From Faecalicatena contorta (GTDB lineage: Bacteria > Bacillota > Clostridia > Lachnospirales > Lachnospiraceae): 64,000 nucleotides of DNA. The position numbers were made by a program, and so were the translations under genes. The DNA lies in NCBI RefSeq assembly GCF_003149105.1, contig NZ_QGDS01000009.1:62001-126000 (forward strand), written 5' to 3'. The notes beneath the pieces are model-generated. The model saw nothing but the letters and a program-made list of their open reading frames with translations. It was not told the origin of the DNA and did no database searches. Below are positions 35,168-43,142 of this stretch, piece after piece (the first letter of the stretch is position 1; each line of letters begins with the position of its first letter).

Positions 35168-37018
35168 TTACTGTAGTTGTATACCATATTTATCCAGCCA
35201 ATAATTGACTTGCAGCATATACGCCAGCATCTGCGGACCTGCCATGAGCTGGCCGTACCAGGGCTTTCCATAATCAGAAGGAGTGTTTAAAAAAGCATGC
35301 ACTTTTTTCGTGTCAAGCAATGTACGTATCGGAGCATTAGGATCAGCCAGAACCTCTTTCAGCCGGCTGCCCAGCAGCTCTTCATATGCGGGGTCATAAG
35401 TTTTGGGATAAGGGCTTTTCTTTCTCCACAGGATTTCTTTTGGAAGCAGTCCTTCTCCTGCATGACGGAGTAATCCTTTGACAATTCCGTCCGGGCATTT
35501 CATATGCCAGGGGATATTAAAGACATATTCTACAACCCGGTGATCAGCCAGTGGGACTCTTGCCTCAAGTCCGCTGTACATGCTGGTGCGGTCCATTCTG
35601 TCTAACAGAGTTACCATAAACCAGCGCAAATTCAGATAGGAGATTTCACGCCTTCTTTTTTCTTCCGGAGTATCTTCCGAGAGGAGAGGGGTCTCACGTA
35701 TTGTTCTTTCATATGCCTCACGGGCGTATTCTTCCATATGAAGAGCCTGGATTACGCTGTCGGATAAGAGTACTTGTCTGGGAGCCATACTGTCAGACCA
35801 GGGGAAGGCATCTGTCTGGAAGGCTTTTTGACTGTGGAACCAGGGATAGCCGCCAAAAATCTCGTCGGCACATTCACCGGTCAGCGTAACCTTATTATAG
35901 GCGGTCACTTTCGAGCAAAAATACAGCATGGAAGATTCCACATCTGCCATGCAAGGCAAATCCCTGGCATCTACGGTTTTGTACAAACAATCCAGCTGGT
36001 CCTGATTGCTGCATTCTAAAAACCGATGGTTTGTTCCTGCAAAATCAACCATTTGCTCCACATAGGGCCTATCCTGGCTTGGCTGGAAGGAATTGGACTT
36101 GAAATATTTATCATTATTCTGAAAATCAAAAGAAAAGGTATTCAGAACTTTTCCCTGCTTTTTTAATTCCCTGGCACAGATGGCCGTTACAAGGCTGCTG
36201 TCCACGCCGCCGGAGAGAAAGGTGCTGATGGGGATATCAGAAAGCATTTGCTTTTTGACAGCATCTTCCACAAGCCATGCAGTTTTTTCAATTGTCTGTT
36301 CCATGGAATCCTCGTGGGGATGGCTTTTCAGTTTCCAGTAGAATTTCTCACTGACAGAGGTGCGGCCAAAGGCTATGCATTGCCCGGGCAGAACTTCCCA
36401 AACATCTTTAAAAACACCCTTGCCGTAGGTTTTGGCCGGGCCCAGTGCAAACACTTCACAAAGCCCTTCTCTGTCTATTATGGGCCTGATACCGGGATAA
36501 GCCAGCAAACCTTTAATTTCCGAGGAAAAGACAAGTGTTTTTTCTGTTATGGCATAGAACAGCGGCTTTACACCCAGCCTGTCGCGGAACAGATAAAGTT
36601 CTTCGGCGGCAGAGTCCCACAGTGCAATTGCAAAAATACCATTTAGTTTTTGAATGTAATCTTTTCCGTGGAGCATATAGCCTTCTAAAATTACCTCTGT
36701 ATCACTGGTAGTCTGAAAGTCTGCCCCTTCCAGTAAAAGTTCTGCCTTTAACTCAGCCATGTTATAAATTTCGCCATTAAAAGAAATGGCACATTCCCGG
36801 CCTTGCCTTTTTCGCACCATAGGCTGCTGCCCTGTTACCAAATCAATAATTTCCAGGCGCACATGAGCCAGGCCGCAGAGGGGTGTTAAATAAGTTCCTT
36901 CATTATCAGGACCTCTGCGTTTTTGGGCATGGTTCATCCTTTCTAAAATATGTTTCCATTTAGGCTTATCCGTCATGTAGTTTACATCAGGATTAAAAAA
37001 TCCAGCAATTCCGCACAT
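35168..37018 (-). CDS. asnB: Asparagine synthetase, glutamine-hydrolysing
   Basis: Makes asparagine from aspartate, glutamine and ATP. 616 residues. The N-terminal glutaminase begins MCGIAGF with the required Cys2, followed by RRGPDNEG and FNGEIYN. The synthetase domain has the PP-loop STFLSGGVDSSLVTAI (about 260-275) and later block GECADEIFGGY. Ribosome site AAAAAGGAG precedes ATG. It lies 88 bp downstream of dpaB; two palindromes in that gap suggest its own regulation. Confidence 0.95.
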   Translation of the reverse strand: MCGIAGFFNPDVNYMTDKPKWKHILERMNHAQKRRGPDNEGTYLTPLCGLAHVRLEIIDLVTGQQPMVRKRQGRECAISFNGEIYNMAELKAELLLEGADFQTTSDTEVILEGYMLHGKDYIQKLNGIFAIALWDSAAEELYLFRDRLGVKPLFYAITEKTLVFSSEIKGLLAYPGIRPIIDREGLCEVFALGPAKTYGKGVFKDVWEVLPGQCIAFGRTSVSEKFYWKLKSHPHEDSMEQTIEKTAWLVEDAVKKQMLSDIPISTFLSGGVDSSLVTAICARELKKQGKVLNTFSFDFQNNDKYFKSNSFQPSQDRPYVEQMVDFAGTNHRFLECSNQDQLDCLYKTVDARDLPCMADVESSMLYFCSKVTAYNKVTLTGECADEIFGGYPWFHSQKAFQTDAFPWSDSMAPRQVLLSDSVIQALHMEEYAREAYERTIRETPLLSEDTPEEKRRREISYLNLRWFMVTLLDRMDRTSMYSGLEARVPLADHRVVEYVFNIPWHMKCPDGIVKGLLRHAGEGLLPKEILWRKKSPYPKTYDPAYEELLGSRLKEVLADPNAPIRTLLDTKKVHAFLNTPSDYGKPWYGQLMAGPQMLAYMLQVNYWLDKYGIQLQ

Positions 37019-37043
37019 ACATTAATCTCCTTTTTCATATCTG

Positions 37044-37095
37044 TTGAACATTGGCAGTTCAATTAATATATCTTATTCGAACATGAGTAGTTCAA
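37044..37095. promoter_or_regulatory. Two palindromes GAAC-N7-GTTC upstream of asnB
   Basis: TTGAACATTGGCAGTTCAA (37044-37062) and GAACATGAGTAGTTCAA (37079-37095) share the motif GAAC-N7-GTTC(AA), with centres 33 bp apart, about three helical turns. They lie in the 88-bp gap between dpaB and asnB, where a repressor or activator of asnB could bind. Confidence 0.5.
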
Positions 37096-37106
37096 TAAGC
37101 ATATTT

Positions 37107-37685
37107 TTACTGAATTACAGGCTGGTACTGCCGGCCTTCCATAGCAGCTTCAAGAGAAGGAATCAGAAGCTCCGTGTGTGCAATCATGGAGTTAGGCTTT
37201 TTTTGGGGATTATCCTGGCCAAATGGGACGAAGTACACATTCTTGGCATTCATCAGTAATCCTATGTTTTTCATATTCATGCCCAGGGCATCGTTGGTGG
37301 AAATGGAAATAAGCAGCGGCTTATCATTTCTGAGGTGTGCCTTTGCGGCCATAAGAGCCGGGGTGTCGGTGATACCGTTGGCAAGCTTTGCAATTGTATT
37401 TCCGGTACATGGAAGGAGTACAAGAATATCCAGCAGATTACCCGGACCAATTGGTTCGGCTTCGGATATAGTCATCATGGGTTTTACCCCTGTCATTTCT
37501 TCTGCCTGTTCAATAAATGTCTCTGCTCTTCCAAAACGGCTGTTAATACTGCCTGCTGCGTCTGAGAAAATTGTTTGTACCAGTGCACCTTCCTCTACCA
37601 GCTTCTGAATTTCTATGAAAACTTTTTCGTAAGTGCAAAAGGAGCCGGTCAGTGCAACTCCAATGGTTTTTCCTTTTAAAGACAA
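37107..37685 (-). CDS. dpaB: Dipicolinate synthase subunit B
   Basis: 192-residue flavoprotein subunit that, with DpaA, converts dihydrodipicolinate to dipicolinic acid, the spore-core chelator. It begins LKGKTIGVALTGSFCTYEKV, the conserved flavoprotein start, and has LLPCTGNTIAKLANGITDTP and the MNMKNIG / NVYFVPFGQDNP block. It follows dpaA by 6 bp. Expected to be made in the mother cell. Its presence indicates a spore former. Confidence 0.93.
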   Translation of the reverse strand: MSLKGKTIGVALTGSFCTYEKVFIEIQKLVEEGALVQTIFSDAAGSINSRFGRAETFIEQAEEMTGVKPMMTISEAEPIGPGNLLDILVLLPCTGNTIAKLANGITDTPALMAAKAHLRNDKPLLISISTNDALGMNMKNIGLLMNAKNVYFVPFGQDNPQKKPNSMIAHTELLIPSLEAAMEGRQYQPVIQ

Positions 37686-37691
37686 TTCAAA

Positions 37692-38603
37692 TCACTCCTT
37701 TATTGTTTTACATTTTTCCTGAGAGAGTATGGTTTCAATGGATTCTTTTAACGCCCTGGCAGAGGAGGCGGGTGCATATTTCCCGGGAAGTCCGGGAACA
37801 AGCAGTGCAGTCCTGCCAAGATTTTTGGCAGACTGATAATCCACTCCTCCTGGAGCGGAAGCAATGTCAATGATTGTAACGGAATCCTTCATAACAGCCA
37901 GAATATCTGCTGTGATAACAAGGGCCGGGATGGTGTTGAATACAAAGTCAAATTCTCCCGCAGACTTTTTGAAGTCTTTTAAATCTCCGGTACTGTCAGA
38001 GATAATGGCAGCCTGGGCCTGCTCCTCAGGATTATTTGAGCAGGCATATGTGTGACAGAACAATCCTTTTAAATATGAAACCAATGTACGTCCGCACTTG
38101 CCATATCCCAAAACGGCACAGCGGCTCTTGTTTAAGTTTATAGGGCTTTTTGAAATTGCTTCACAGATGGCTCCTTCGGCAGTGGCGATTGTGTTATATA
38201 TGGCCAGTGTATTGTTTTGCATAAGATCAAAAGCAAAAACTCCTTTTTCTATTGCTGAATTTCTGAAATCTTCGGGGATACATCCCGCAAAAAAGTATTG
38301 TTCGGGCTGTAATGCAACAAGAAGTGACTTTAGGGACAAGTCTTCTGTTAACCCGTTTTGATTGAGATGAGAGCCGCTTTTACTGAGAGGAATGGGGCAT
38401 ATGATACAAGAAGAGTATGCACACGCATTTTCCAGAGAGGAAGCAGCAACAACATGAGAAGCATCCGGATATTTGTTCTTATCCGGCTCTGCTGCCAGGG
38501 CATAGTGGCAAATTCGGTTTTGATGACCGGCTAATTCCGCGGTCAGATATACCTGCCGTATATCTCCGCCGACAACAGCATAATCGTATTTTAGATGTTT
38601 CAT
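37692..38603 (-). CDS. dpaA: Dipicolinate synthase subunit A
   Basis: 303 residues. N-terminal YDYAVVGGDIRQVYLTAEL and a central NAD-binding Rossmann motif CAVLGYGKCGRTLVSYLKG, then VFNTIPALVI and DIASAPGGVDYQSAK, all typical of DpaA (SpoVFA). I start at ATG 38603 with CAGGAG upstream; the frame extends 8 codons further without a ribosome site. Operon with dpaB. Confidence 0.93.
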   Translation of the reverse strand: MKHLKYDYAVVGGDIRQVYLTAELAGHQNRICHYALAAEPDKNKYPDASHVVAASSLENACAYSSCIICPIPLSKSGSHLNQNGLTEDLSLKSLLVALQPEQYFFAGCIPEDFRNSAIEKGVFAFDLMQNNTLAIYNTIATAEGAICEAISKSPINLNKSRCAVLGYGKCGRTLVSYLKGLFCHTYACSNNPEEQAQAAIISDSTGDLKDFKKSAGEFDFVFNTIPALVITADILAVMKDSVTIIDIASAPGGVDYQSAKNLGRTALLVPGLPGKYAPASSARALKESIETILSQEKCKTIKE

Positions 38604-38692
38604 TGTGAAACTCCTGACAAAACACAACTTTAGTTATTATATGCAGAGACAAAAACATGTGACATTTTTATATTACAGTCCGGACTTGCGGC

Positions 38693-38731
38693 GTATCTGT
38701 TCATGGTTCTGGCCAGATACAATATTTTTAT
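38693..38731. promoter_or_regulatory. Hairpin in the dpaA / guaA-like divergent region
   Basis: GTATCTG pairs with CAGATAC (38714-38720) and is followed by AATATTTTT. In the plus direction it could be a weak terminator or leader element; TATAAT at about 38766, before the GMP synthase-like gene, would place it upstream of that promoter. Role uncertain. Confidence 0.3.
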
Positions 38732-38822
38732 CAATTCTGGGATGGCAAATAAGACTTAGTTCCGTTATAATGAAAAGGTGTTAAGGTTGAAAGAAAAACG
38801 CTTAGAAAGGTGAGGGAAACAA

Positions 38823-40115
38823 ATGAAACAGGATATGATTGTCATTTTGGACCTGGGAAGTACAAATAATCCGATGCTTGCCCGTCAAATCCGCAGTCTC
38901 GGAGTGTATAGTGAAATTCATCCCCATGATATTACAGTGGATGAGCTGAAAGCACTGAATAATGTAAAGGGAATCATTTTAAACGGCGGTGAAAACCGTG
39001 TTGTAGATGGTCAGGAGGTAGATGTTAATCCGGCACTGTATGAGTGCGGATATCCGATAATTTCTGTAGATCATCCTACAGCGAAATGTGAGAAGCAGTA
39101 TGGGGAACTGCCAGATGATGAGACATTAAAAACCTTCATTTTTGACCAGTGCAAGGCAGAAGCAAACTGGAATATGAAGAATTTTATTGAAGACCAGGTT
39201 GAGCTGGTAAAACGTCAGGTGGGAGACAGAAAAGTTCTGCTTGCACTTTCCGGCGGCGTGGATTCTTCTGTAGTGGCTGCACTTTTACTGAAAGCAATCG
39301 GGCAGCAGTTAGTCTGTGTACATGTGAATCATGGACTCATGCGTAAAAATGAATCAGAAAGTGTGGTTGAAGTATTTAAAAATCAGCTTCATGCAAACTT
39401 AATTTATGTAGACGCTGCAGACAGATTTTTGGATAAGCTGGCAGGAGTTGCAGACCCTGAAGAAAAAAGAAAGATTATAGGCGGAGAATTCATCCGGGTA
39501 TTTGAAGAAGAGGCCCGGAAACTGGATGGAATCGACTTCCTGGGGCAGGGAACAATTTATCCGGATATCATTGAAAGCGGAACTAAAACCGCTAAAATGG
39601 TAAAATCCCATCATAATGTAGGAGGTCTTCCGGAAGATTTACAGTTCGAGCTGGTAGAGCCTTTGAAGCAGTTGTTCAAGGATGAAGTTCGTGCATGTGG
39701 AATCGAACTGGGGCTGCCTGGAGATATGGTATACCGTCAGCCGTTCCCAGGACCGGGACTGGGCGTGCGCTGCCTGGGAGCAATTACAAGAGACAGACTG
39801 GAAGCAGTCAGAGAGTCAGACGCGATTCTTCGGGAAGAGTTTGAGAAAGCAGGGCTGGATAAGAAAGTATGGCAGTATTTTACAGCCGTGCCTGATTTCA
39901 AATCTGTAGGGATGAAAAACCATGAGAGAACCTTCGAGTATATGGTAATCGTCCGCGCAATCAATACCGTTGATGCCATGACAGCTACAGTTGAAAAAGT
40001 GGACTGGGAAGTGCTGGATAAGATAACAGAACGGATACTGGCAGAAGTGGAGAATGTAAACCGGGTGTGCTATGACATGTCACCCAAGCCGCCGTCTACA
40101 ATAGAGTTTGAATAG
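38823..40115 (+). CDS. GMP synthase paralogue with deleted glutaminase core
   Basis: 430 residues. The ATP-pyrophosphatase part (from about 120) is complete: LLALSGGVDSSVVAALL, HVNHGLMRKNE, then the C-terminal dimerisation domain (RQPFPGPGLGVRCLG, HERTFEYMVIVRAI, ending PPSTIEFE). The N-terminal glutamine amidotransferase is only about 115 residues instead of about 190: it starts ILDLGSTNNPMLARQIRSLGVYSEIHP and KGIILNGGENRVVD, then after CGYPIISVDHP jumps to a linker (FIFDQCKAEANWNMKNFIE). The Cys (GICYGMQ block) and His-Glu (HPEV block) of the triad are absent. It should be unable to use glutamine itself; it might use free ammonia or a separate partner. Ribosome site AAAGGTGAGG. Confidence 0.85.
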   Translation: MKQDMIVILDLGSTNNPMLARQIRSLGVYSEIHPHDITVDELKALNNVKGIILNGGENRVVDGQEVDVNPALYECGYPIISVDHPTAKCEKQYGELPDDETLKTFIFDQCKAEANWNMKNFIEDQVELVKRQVGDRKVLLALSGGVDSSVVAALLLKAIGQQLVCVHVNHGLMRKNESESVVEVFKNQLHANLIYVDAADRFLDKLAGVADPEEKRKIIGGEFIRVFEEEARKLDGIDFLGQGTIYPDIIESGTKTAKMVKSHHNVGGLPEDLQFELVEPLKQLFKDEVRACGIELGLPGDMVYRQPFPGPGLGVRCLGAITRDRLEAVRESDAILREEFEKAGLDKKVWQYFTAVPDFKSVGMKNHERTFEYMVIVRAINTVDAMTATVEKVDWEVLDKITERILAEVENVNRVCYDMSPKPPSTIEFE

Positions 40116-40162
40116 TTGATGGTAGGTTGAATCCCTTATTTTACAAAGGATGGGAGCAAAGG

Positions 40163-41419
40163 ATGAATCCTATATTACCATTAAAATATTATGTTCCGGA
40201 TGTTGAAGCAAAAGTATTTAGTGATGGAAAATTGTATCTATATGGCTCTTATGATTTGCCGGGGAATGATGAATATTGTAGTAAAGATTATTATGTATTT
40301 TCGTCAGCAGATTTTGTTAATTTTGAAAAATCAGAATTAGCTTTTACAAATAGGGAGCCTGGGCTCACATGGGCAAAAGGAGACCTTTATGCGCCGGATT
40401 GTGCAGAAAAGGACGGTATGTACTATTTGTATTTCTGTGCTGCTGATGGTAGTGAAGGCGTTGCAAAAAGTAGGAGCCCAATGGGCCCGTTTATGGAGAC
40501 AGAGCCTGTTAAAGGGGCGCATCCTTCTCAAATTGACCCTACGGTATTTATAGATGATGATGGACAGGCATATTATTACTGGGGACAGTTTCAACTTAAA
40601 GGAGCAAAGCTGAATGAAGATATGTGTACGCTTGACATGGAGACCTATAATCCCAGACTGTTAATAGAAGAGAAGGATGGATTTCATGAGGGAGCTTCGA
40701 TTTGTAAGAGAAATAATCTCTACTATATGGTGTTTGCCGACAGCAGCAGAGGCCGTCCGACTTGCCTCGGATATGCAGTAGCAAAGTCTCCTCTTGGCCC
40801 CTTTAAGAAGAAAGGAATAATCATTGATAATACTGGCTGTGATCCTTCGAGCTGGAACAACCATGGTTCAATTTGTGAAGTTGATGGTCAATGGTATGTT
40901 TTTTATCATCGCTCAACCCATAATTCGTTTTTTAGCCGAAGAGTATGTGTAGAGCCGATTTTCTTTGAACATGACGGAAGTATAAGAGAAGTAGAGATGA
41001 CGGTTTGCGGGCAGGAAAAAGAGATAAAGTGCACATGCAGACTTGAAGCAAGCCGGGCAAGTTGCCTAAACGGAAAGGTGTTTATCGAAGCAGGAACAGC
41101 AAAAGGTGATTATGAAGAACATCTGACAAATATAAAAAATGGTGATTGGGCAGAGTATAAATATCTAACTTTTGATCATGAAAAGAAGTTTACTGTTGAA
41201 GCAGGAAGCTTTACCTATGGCGGTACTATTGAAGTACATATTGAATCTTCGGAGGGTCCACAGATAGGTGAAGTGCGGGTGGATAATACGGGCGGCTGGA
41301 ATAATTATAGAACCTTTAGCTGTGAGGTAAGTGAAGTCAAAGGACGACAAGCAGTGTACTTAAGATTTACAGGGGACAACAACCGTCTTTTTGATGTAGC
41401 AGGATTTTGGTTTGAGTAG
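40163..41419 (+). CDS. Glycoside hydrolase family 43 enzyme with C-terminal CBM6-like domain
   Basis: 418 residues, likely an arabinofuranosidase/xylosidase-type exo-enzyme. The five-bladed GH43 fold spans residues 1-300: VPDVEAKVFSDGKLYLYGS near the start, LYAPDCAEKDGMYYLYF, SQIDPTVFIDDDGQAYYYWG (Asp region) and FHEGASICKRNNLYYMVFA (likely acid Glu). The last 120 residues (CRLEASRAS, FTYGGTIEVHIES, GRQAVYLRFTGDN) look like a family-6 binding module. No signal peptide, so it acts in the cytosol. ATG 40163 has GGGAG 8 nt upstream. A terminator separates it from the sugar-transport operon downstream. Confidence 0.88.
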   Translation: MNPILPLKYYVPDVEAKVFSDGKLYLYGSYDLPGNDEYCSKDYYVFSSADFVNFEKSELAFTNREPGLTWAKGDLYAPDCAEKDGMYYLYFCAADGSEGVAKSRSPMGPFMETEPVKGAHPSQIDPTVFIDDDGQAYYYWGQFQLKGAKLNEDMCTLDMETYNPRLLIEEKDGFHEGASICKRNNLYYMVFADSSRGRPTCLGYAVAKSPLGPFKKKGIIIDNTGCDPSSWNNHGSICEVDGQWYVFYHRSTHNSFFSRRVCVEPIFFEHDGSIREVEMTVCGQEKEIKCTCRLEASRASCLNGKVFIEAGTAKGDYEEHLTNIKNGDWAEYKYLTFDHEKKFTVEAGSFTYGGTIEVHIESSEGPQIGEVRVDNTGGWNNYRTFSCEVSEVKGRQAVYLRFTGDNNRLFDVAGFWFE

Positions 41420-41545
41420 AGAAAGCAACGAAAAATGGTGCTCACCTGCACCAAATTTGACCGCAGTTGTCCAAATACCGCTAAAGACCTTGGAGAATTA
41501 TTTTCTGTAGGAAAGCTGTAAGGTAATAAAAAGAATAGAACCAGG

Positions 41546-41582
41546 AAAAGGTGGAGTCAGCGGCTGATGGCTCCGCCTTTTT
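41546..41582 (+). terminator. Terminator following the GH43 gene
   Basis: AAAAGGTGGAGTCA pairs with TGGCTCCGCCTTTT (G-T pairs and one mismatch), ending in T5. Confidence 0.7.
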
Positions 41583-41641
41583 CTGCGCTTGAGATTTTTC
41601 AGGCTTTTCATTAGTATAAAATAGTAAAAAGTAACTTATTA

Positions 41642-41843
41642 TTGACAAGAGATATGGAACGTGTTAGTATAAATTCATTAAAACGATTTAATGATTAGCG
41701 TAATATTGGATAAATTGCACAAAAAAGATATTATTTCGCTAGGCAAATATTACAAAAAAATTCTGCAAATCTATTGCAGAAAAATTTATTGCCTTTCATT
41801 AAAACGTTTTAATTGCTACTATTTTGTTAAAACGTTTTAATGA
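41642..41843 (+). promoter_or_regulatory. Sugar-operon promoter with three LacI-type operators
   Basis: TTGACA (41642-41647), 17-bp spacer, TAGTAT (41665-41670). Operator 1 ATTAAAACGATTTAAT (41677-41692) covers the start point; operator 2 ATTAAAACGTTTTAAT is at 41798-41813; operator 3 TTAAAACGTTTTAA is at 41827-41840. The core AAAACGTTTT recurs at the lacI promoter (47779-47790). Centre spacings are about 121 and 28 bp, allowing looping and cooperative binding. Confidence 0.88.
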
Positions 41844-41951
41844 TTAAGATGTCTTAACCTACATAAGTTACAGATTAATTATAGAAGGGAGGGAATGACC
41901 GGTTAAGATATTTTAAAATACAACAAAAAAAACTATTTTGGAGGGAAGAAT

Positions 41952-43001
41952 ATGAAAAAAATTATTTCGTTTCTACTAGTAACAATTATGATGTTCAGTC
42001 TTGCAGCATGTGGCGGCAATGATAGTCAGGGAGAGGGTAATACCTCAGCTGACTCGAATTCGGCGGAAGGTTCGGGAAAAGATTATGAGGTTGTTGTTGT
42101 TCCCAAAGATGCTTCAAATCCATGGTTTGTAAGAATGGAAAGTGGCGTAAAAGAGTATGCTGATGAAACTGGCCTTAATGTTTATCAAAAGGGTACTGAT
42201 GAAATTGATGCAACAAAGCAGGCACAGTTGGTGCAGGATTTAATCGCCCAGGGCGTGGATGCTATTTGTGTTGTACCAGTCGATCCGGAATCAATTGAAC
42301 CGGTATTAAAGCAGGCGAAAGAAGCTGGAATTGTTGTGATTACGCATGAAGGAGCGGCGCTTGAAAATGTAGATTATGACATTGAAGCATTTTCAAATTC
42401 CGGGTACGGCGCATTTATTATGGATAATTTAGCAGAGGCTATGGGAGAAGAGGGCGTGTATACGACTATGGTTGCAAGTGTAACAAACGCTTCTCATAAT
42501 GAATGGGCTGATGCGGCGGTAGAACATCAAAAGGCAAATTATCCGAATATGACGTTGTTAAAAGAAGAGCCGCGGGTCGAGTCAAATGACAACGGAGATA
42601 CAGCTTATAACGTAGCAAAAGAGTTATTCAAGAAGTATCCGGACTTAAAAGGTATCATGGGAACCTCATCATTTGATTCACCAGGTATTGCCAGAGCAAT
42701 TGAAGAGCTTGGACTGGTTGATAAAGCATTTACATCAGGAACCGGAATGCCGGCTGATAACGCGGAGCTTTTGAAAAGCGGGGTGGTGAAATCTTTGACT
42801 TTATGGGATCCGGCACAGGCAGGAAAGGCGATGATCAGTCTGGCAGTGAAAGTGCTTGATAGTGAAGAGGTAGCAGCGCCACTTGATTTGGGAATTGAAG
42901 GATATGATAAGATGCAGTTCCGTGAAGGAAGTGACACGGTATTAGAGGGTGAAGGATGGATCATCATTGATGCTAAGAATGTAGAATCTTTTGGATTTTA
43001 A
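41952..43001 (+). CDS. Sugar ABC transporter substrate-binding lipoprotein (LsrB/RhaS/RbsB type)
   Basis: 349 residues. A lipoprotein signal (KKIISFLLVTIMMFSLAAC, with the acylated Cys at about residue 20) is followed by a Ser/Gly-rich linker and a periplasmic-binding fold. Markers such as DASNPWFVRMESGVKEYADE, DAICVVPVDPESIEPVL and SGTGMPADNAELLKSGVVK, then LWDPAQAG, resemble the LsrB/RhaS branch. It captures the sugar at the cell surface for the ABC permeases. First gene of the LacI-controlled operon, with GGAGGGA before ATG. Confidence 0.92.
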   Translation: MKKIISFLLVTIMMFSLAACGGNDSQGEGNTSADSNSAEGSGKDYEVVVVPKDASNPWFVRMESGVKEYADETGLNVYQKGTDEIDATKQAQLVQDLIAQGVDAICVVPVDPESIEPVLKQAKEAGIVVITHEGAALENVDYDIEAFSNSGYGAFIMDNLAEAMGEEGVYTTMVASVTNASHNEWADAAVEHQKANYPNMTLLKEEPRVESNDNGDTAYNVAKELFKKYPDLKGIMGTSSFDSPGIARAIEELGLVDKAFTSGTGMPADNAELLKSGVVKSLTLWDPAQAGKAMISLAVKVLDSEEVAAPLDLGIEGYDKMQFREGSDTVLEGEGWIIIDAKNVESFGF

Positions 43002-43009
43002 ATAAGAAA

Positions 43010-43037
43010 GGAAGAGCATTTTGAAAAATGCTCTTCC
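43010..43037 (+). terminator. Strong intercistronic hairpin after the binding-protein gene
   Basis: GGAAGAGCATTT pairs perfectly with AAATGCTCTTCC around loop TGAA. There is no T-run, so it more likely stabilises the binding-protein message or attenuates transcription into the ATPase gene than ends it. Confidence 0.6.
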
Positions 43038-43142
43038 CTGGAGAGTGTTTGAAATTCATTCTTGTAATCTCCCGCGAAGTGGAATGCACATCTTACAGAA
43101 TGCAATTTTTAAACACACTCTATGCTAAGAAGGAGGGTCTTT

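Larger units (their letters stand above)
41420..41951. other. Regulatory gap between GH43 gene and sugar operon
   Basis: No supported gene. Contains a terminator (41546-41582), the operon promoter with three operators, and a hairpin TTCTGCAA-ATCTA-TTGCAGAA at 41761-41781 within the long 5' leader. Confidence 0.7.

Noticed and set aside
37652..38361. Plus-strand ORFs opposite dpaA/dpaB
   Set aside because: They are shadows of the minus-strand genes: low similarity to anything known, no ribosome sites.
38604..38822. Purine riboswitch before the GMP synthase-like gene
   Set aside because: I looked for the three-stem purine aptamer with its conserved loops and did not find it; only a 7-bp hairpin is present.
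41435..41521. 28-codon ORF (starting MVLTCTKFDRSCPNTAK) after the GH43 gene
   Set aside because: No ribosome site, no recognised homology, and it lies in a short gap before the terminator.
41761..41781. Hairpin TTCTGCAA-ATCTA-TTGCAGAA as a riboswitch
   Set aside because: It is a single simple stem without conserved aptamer sequence; noted only as a leader hairpin.
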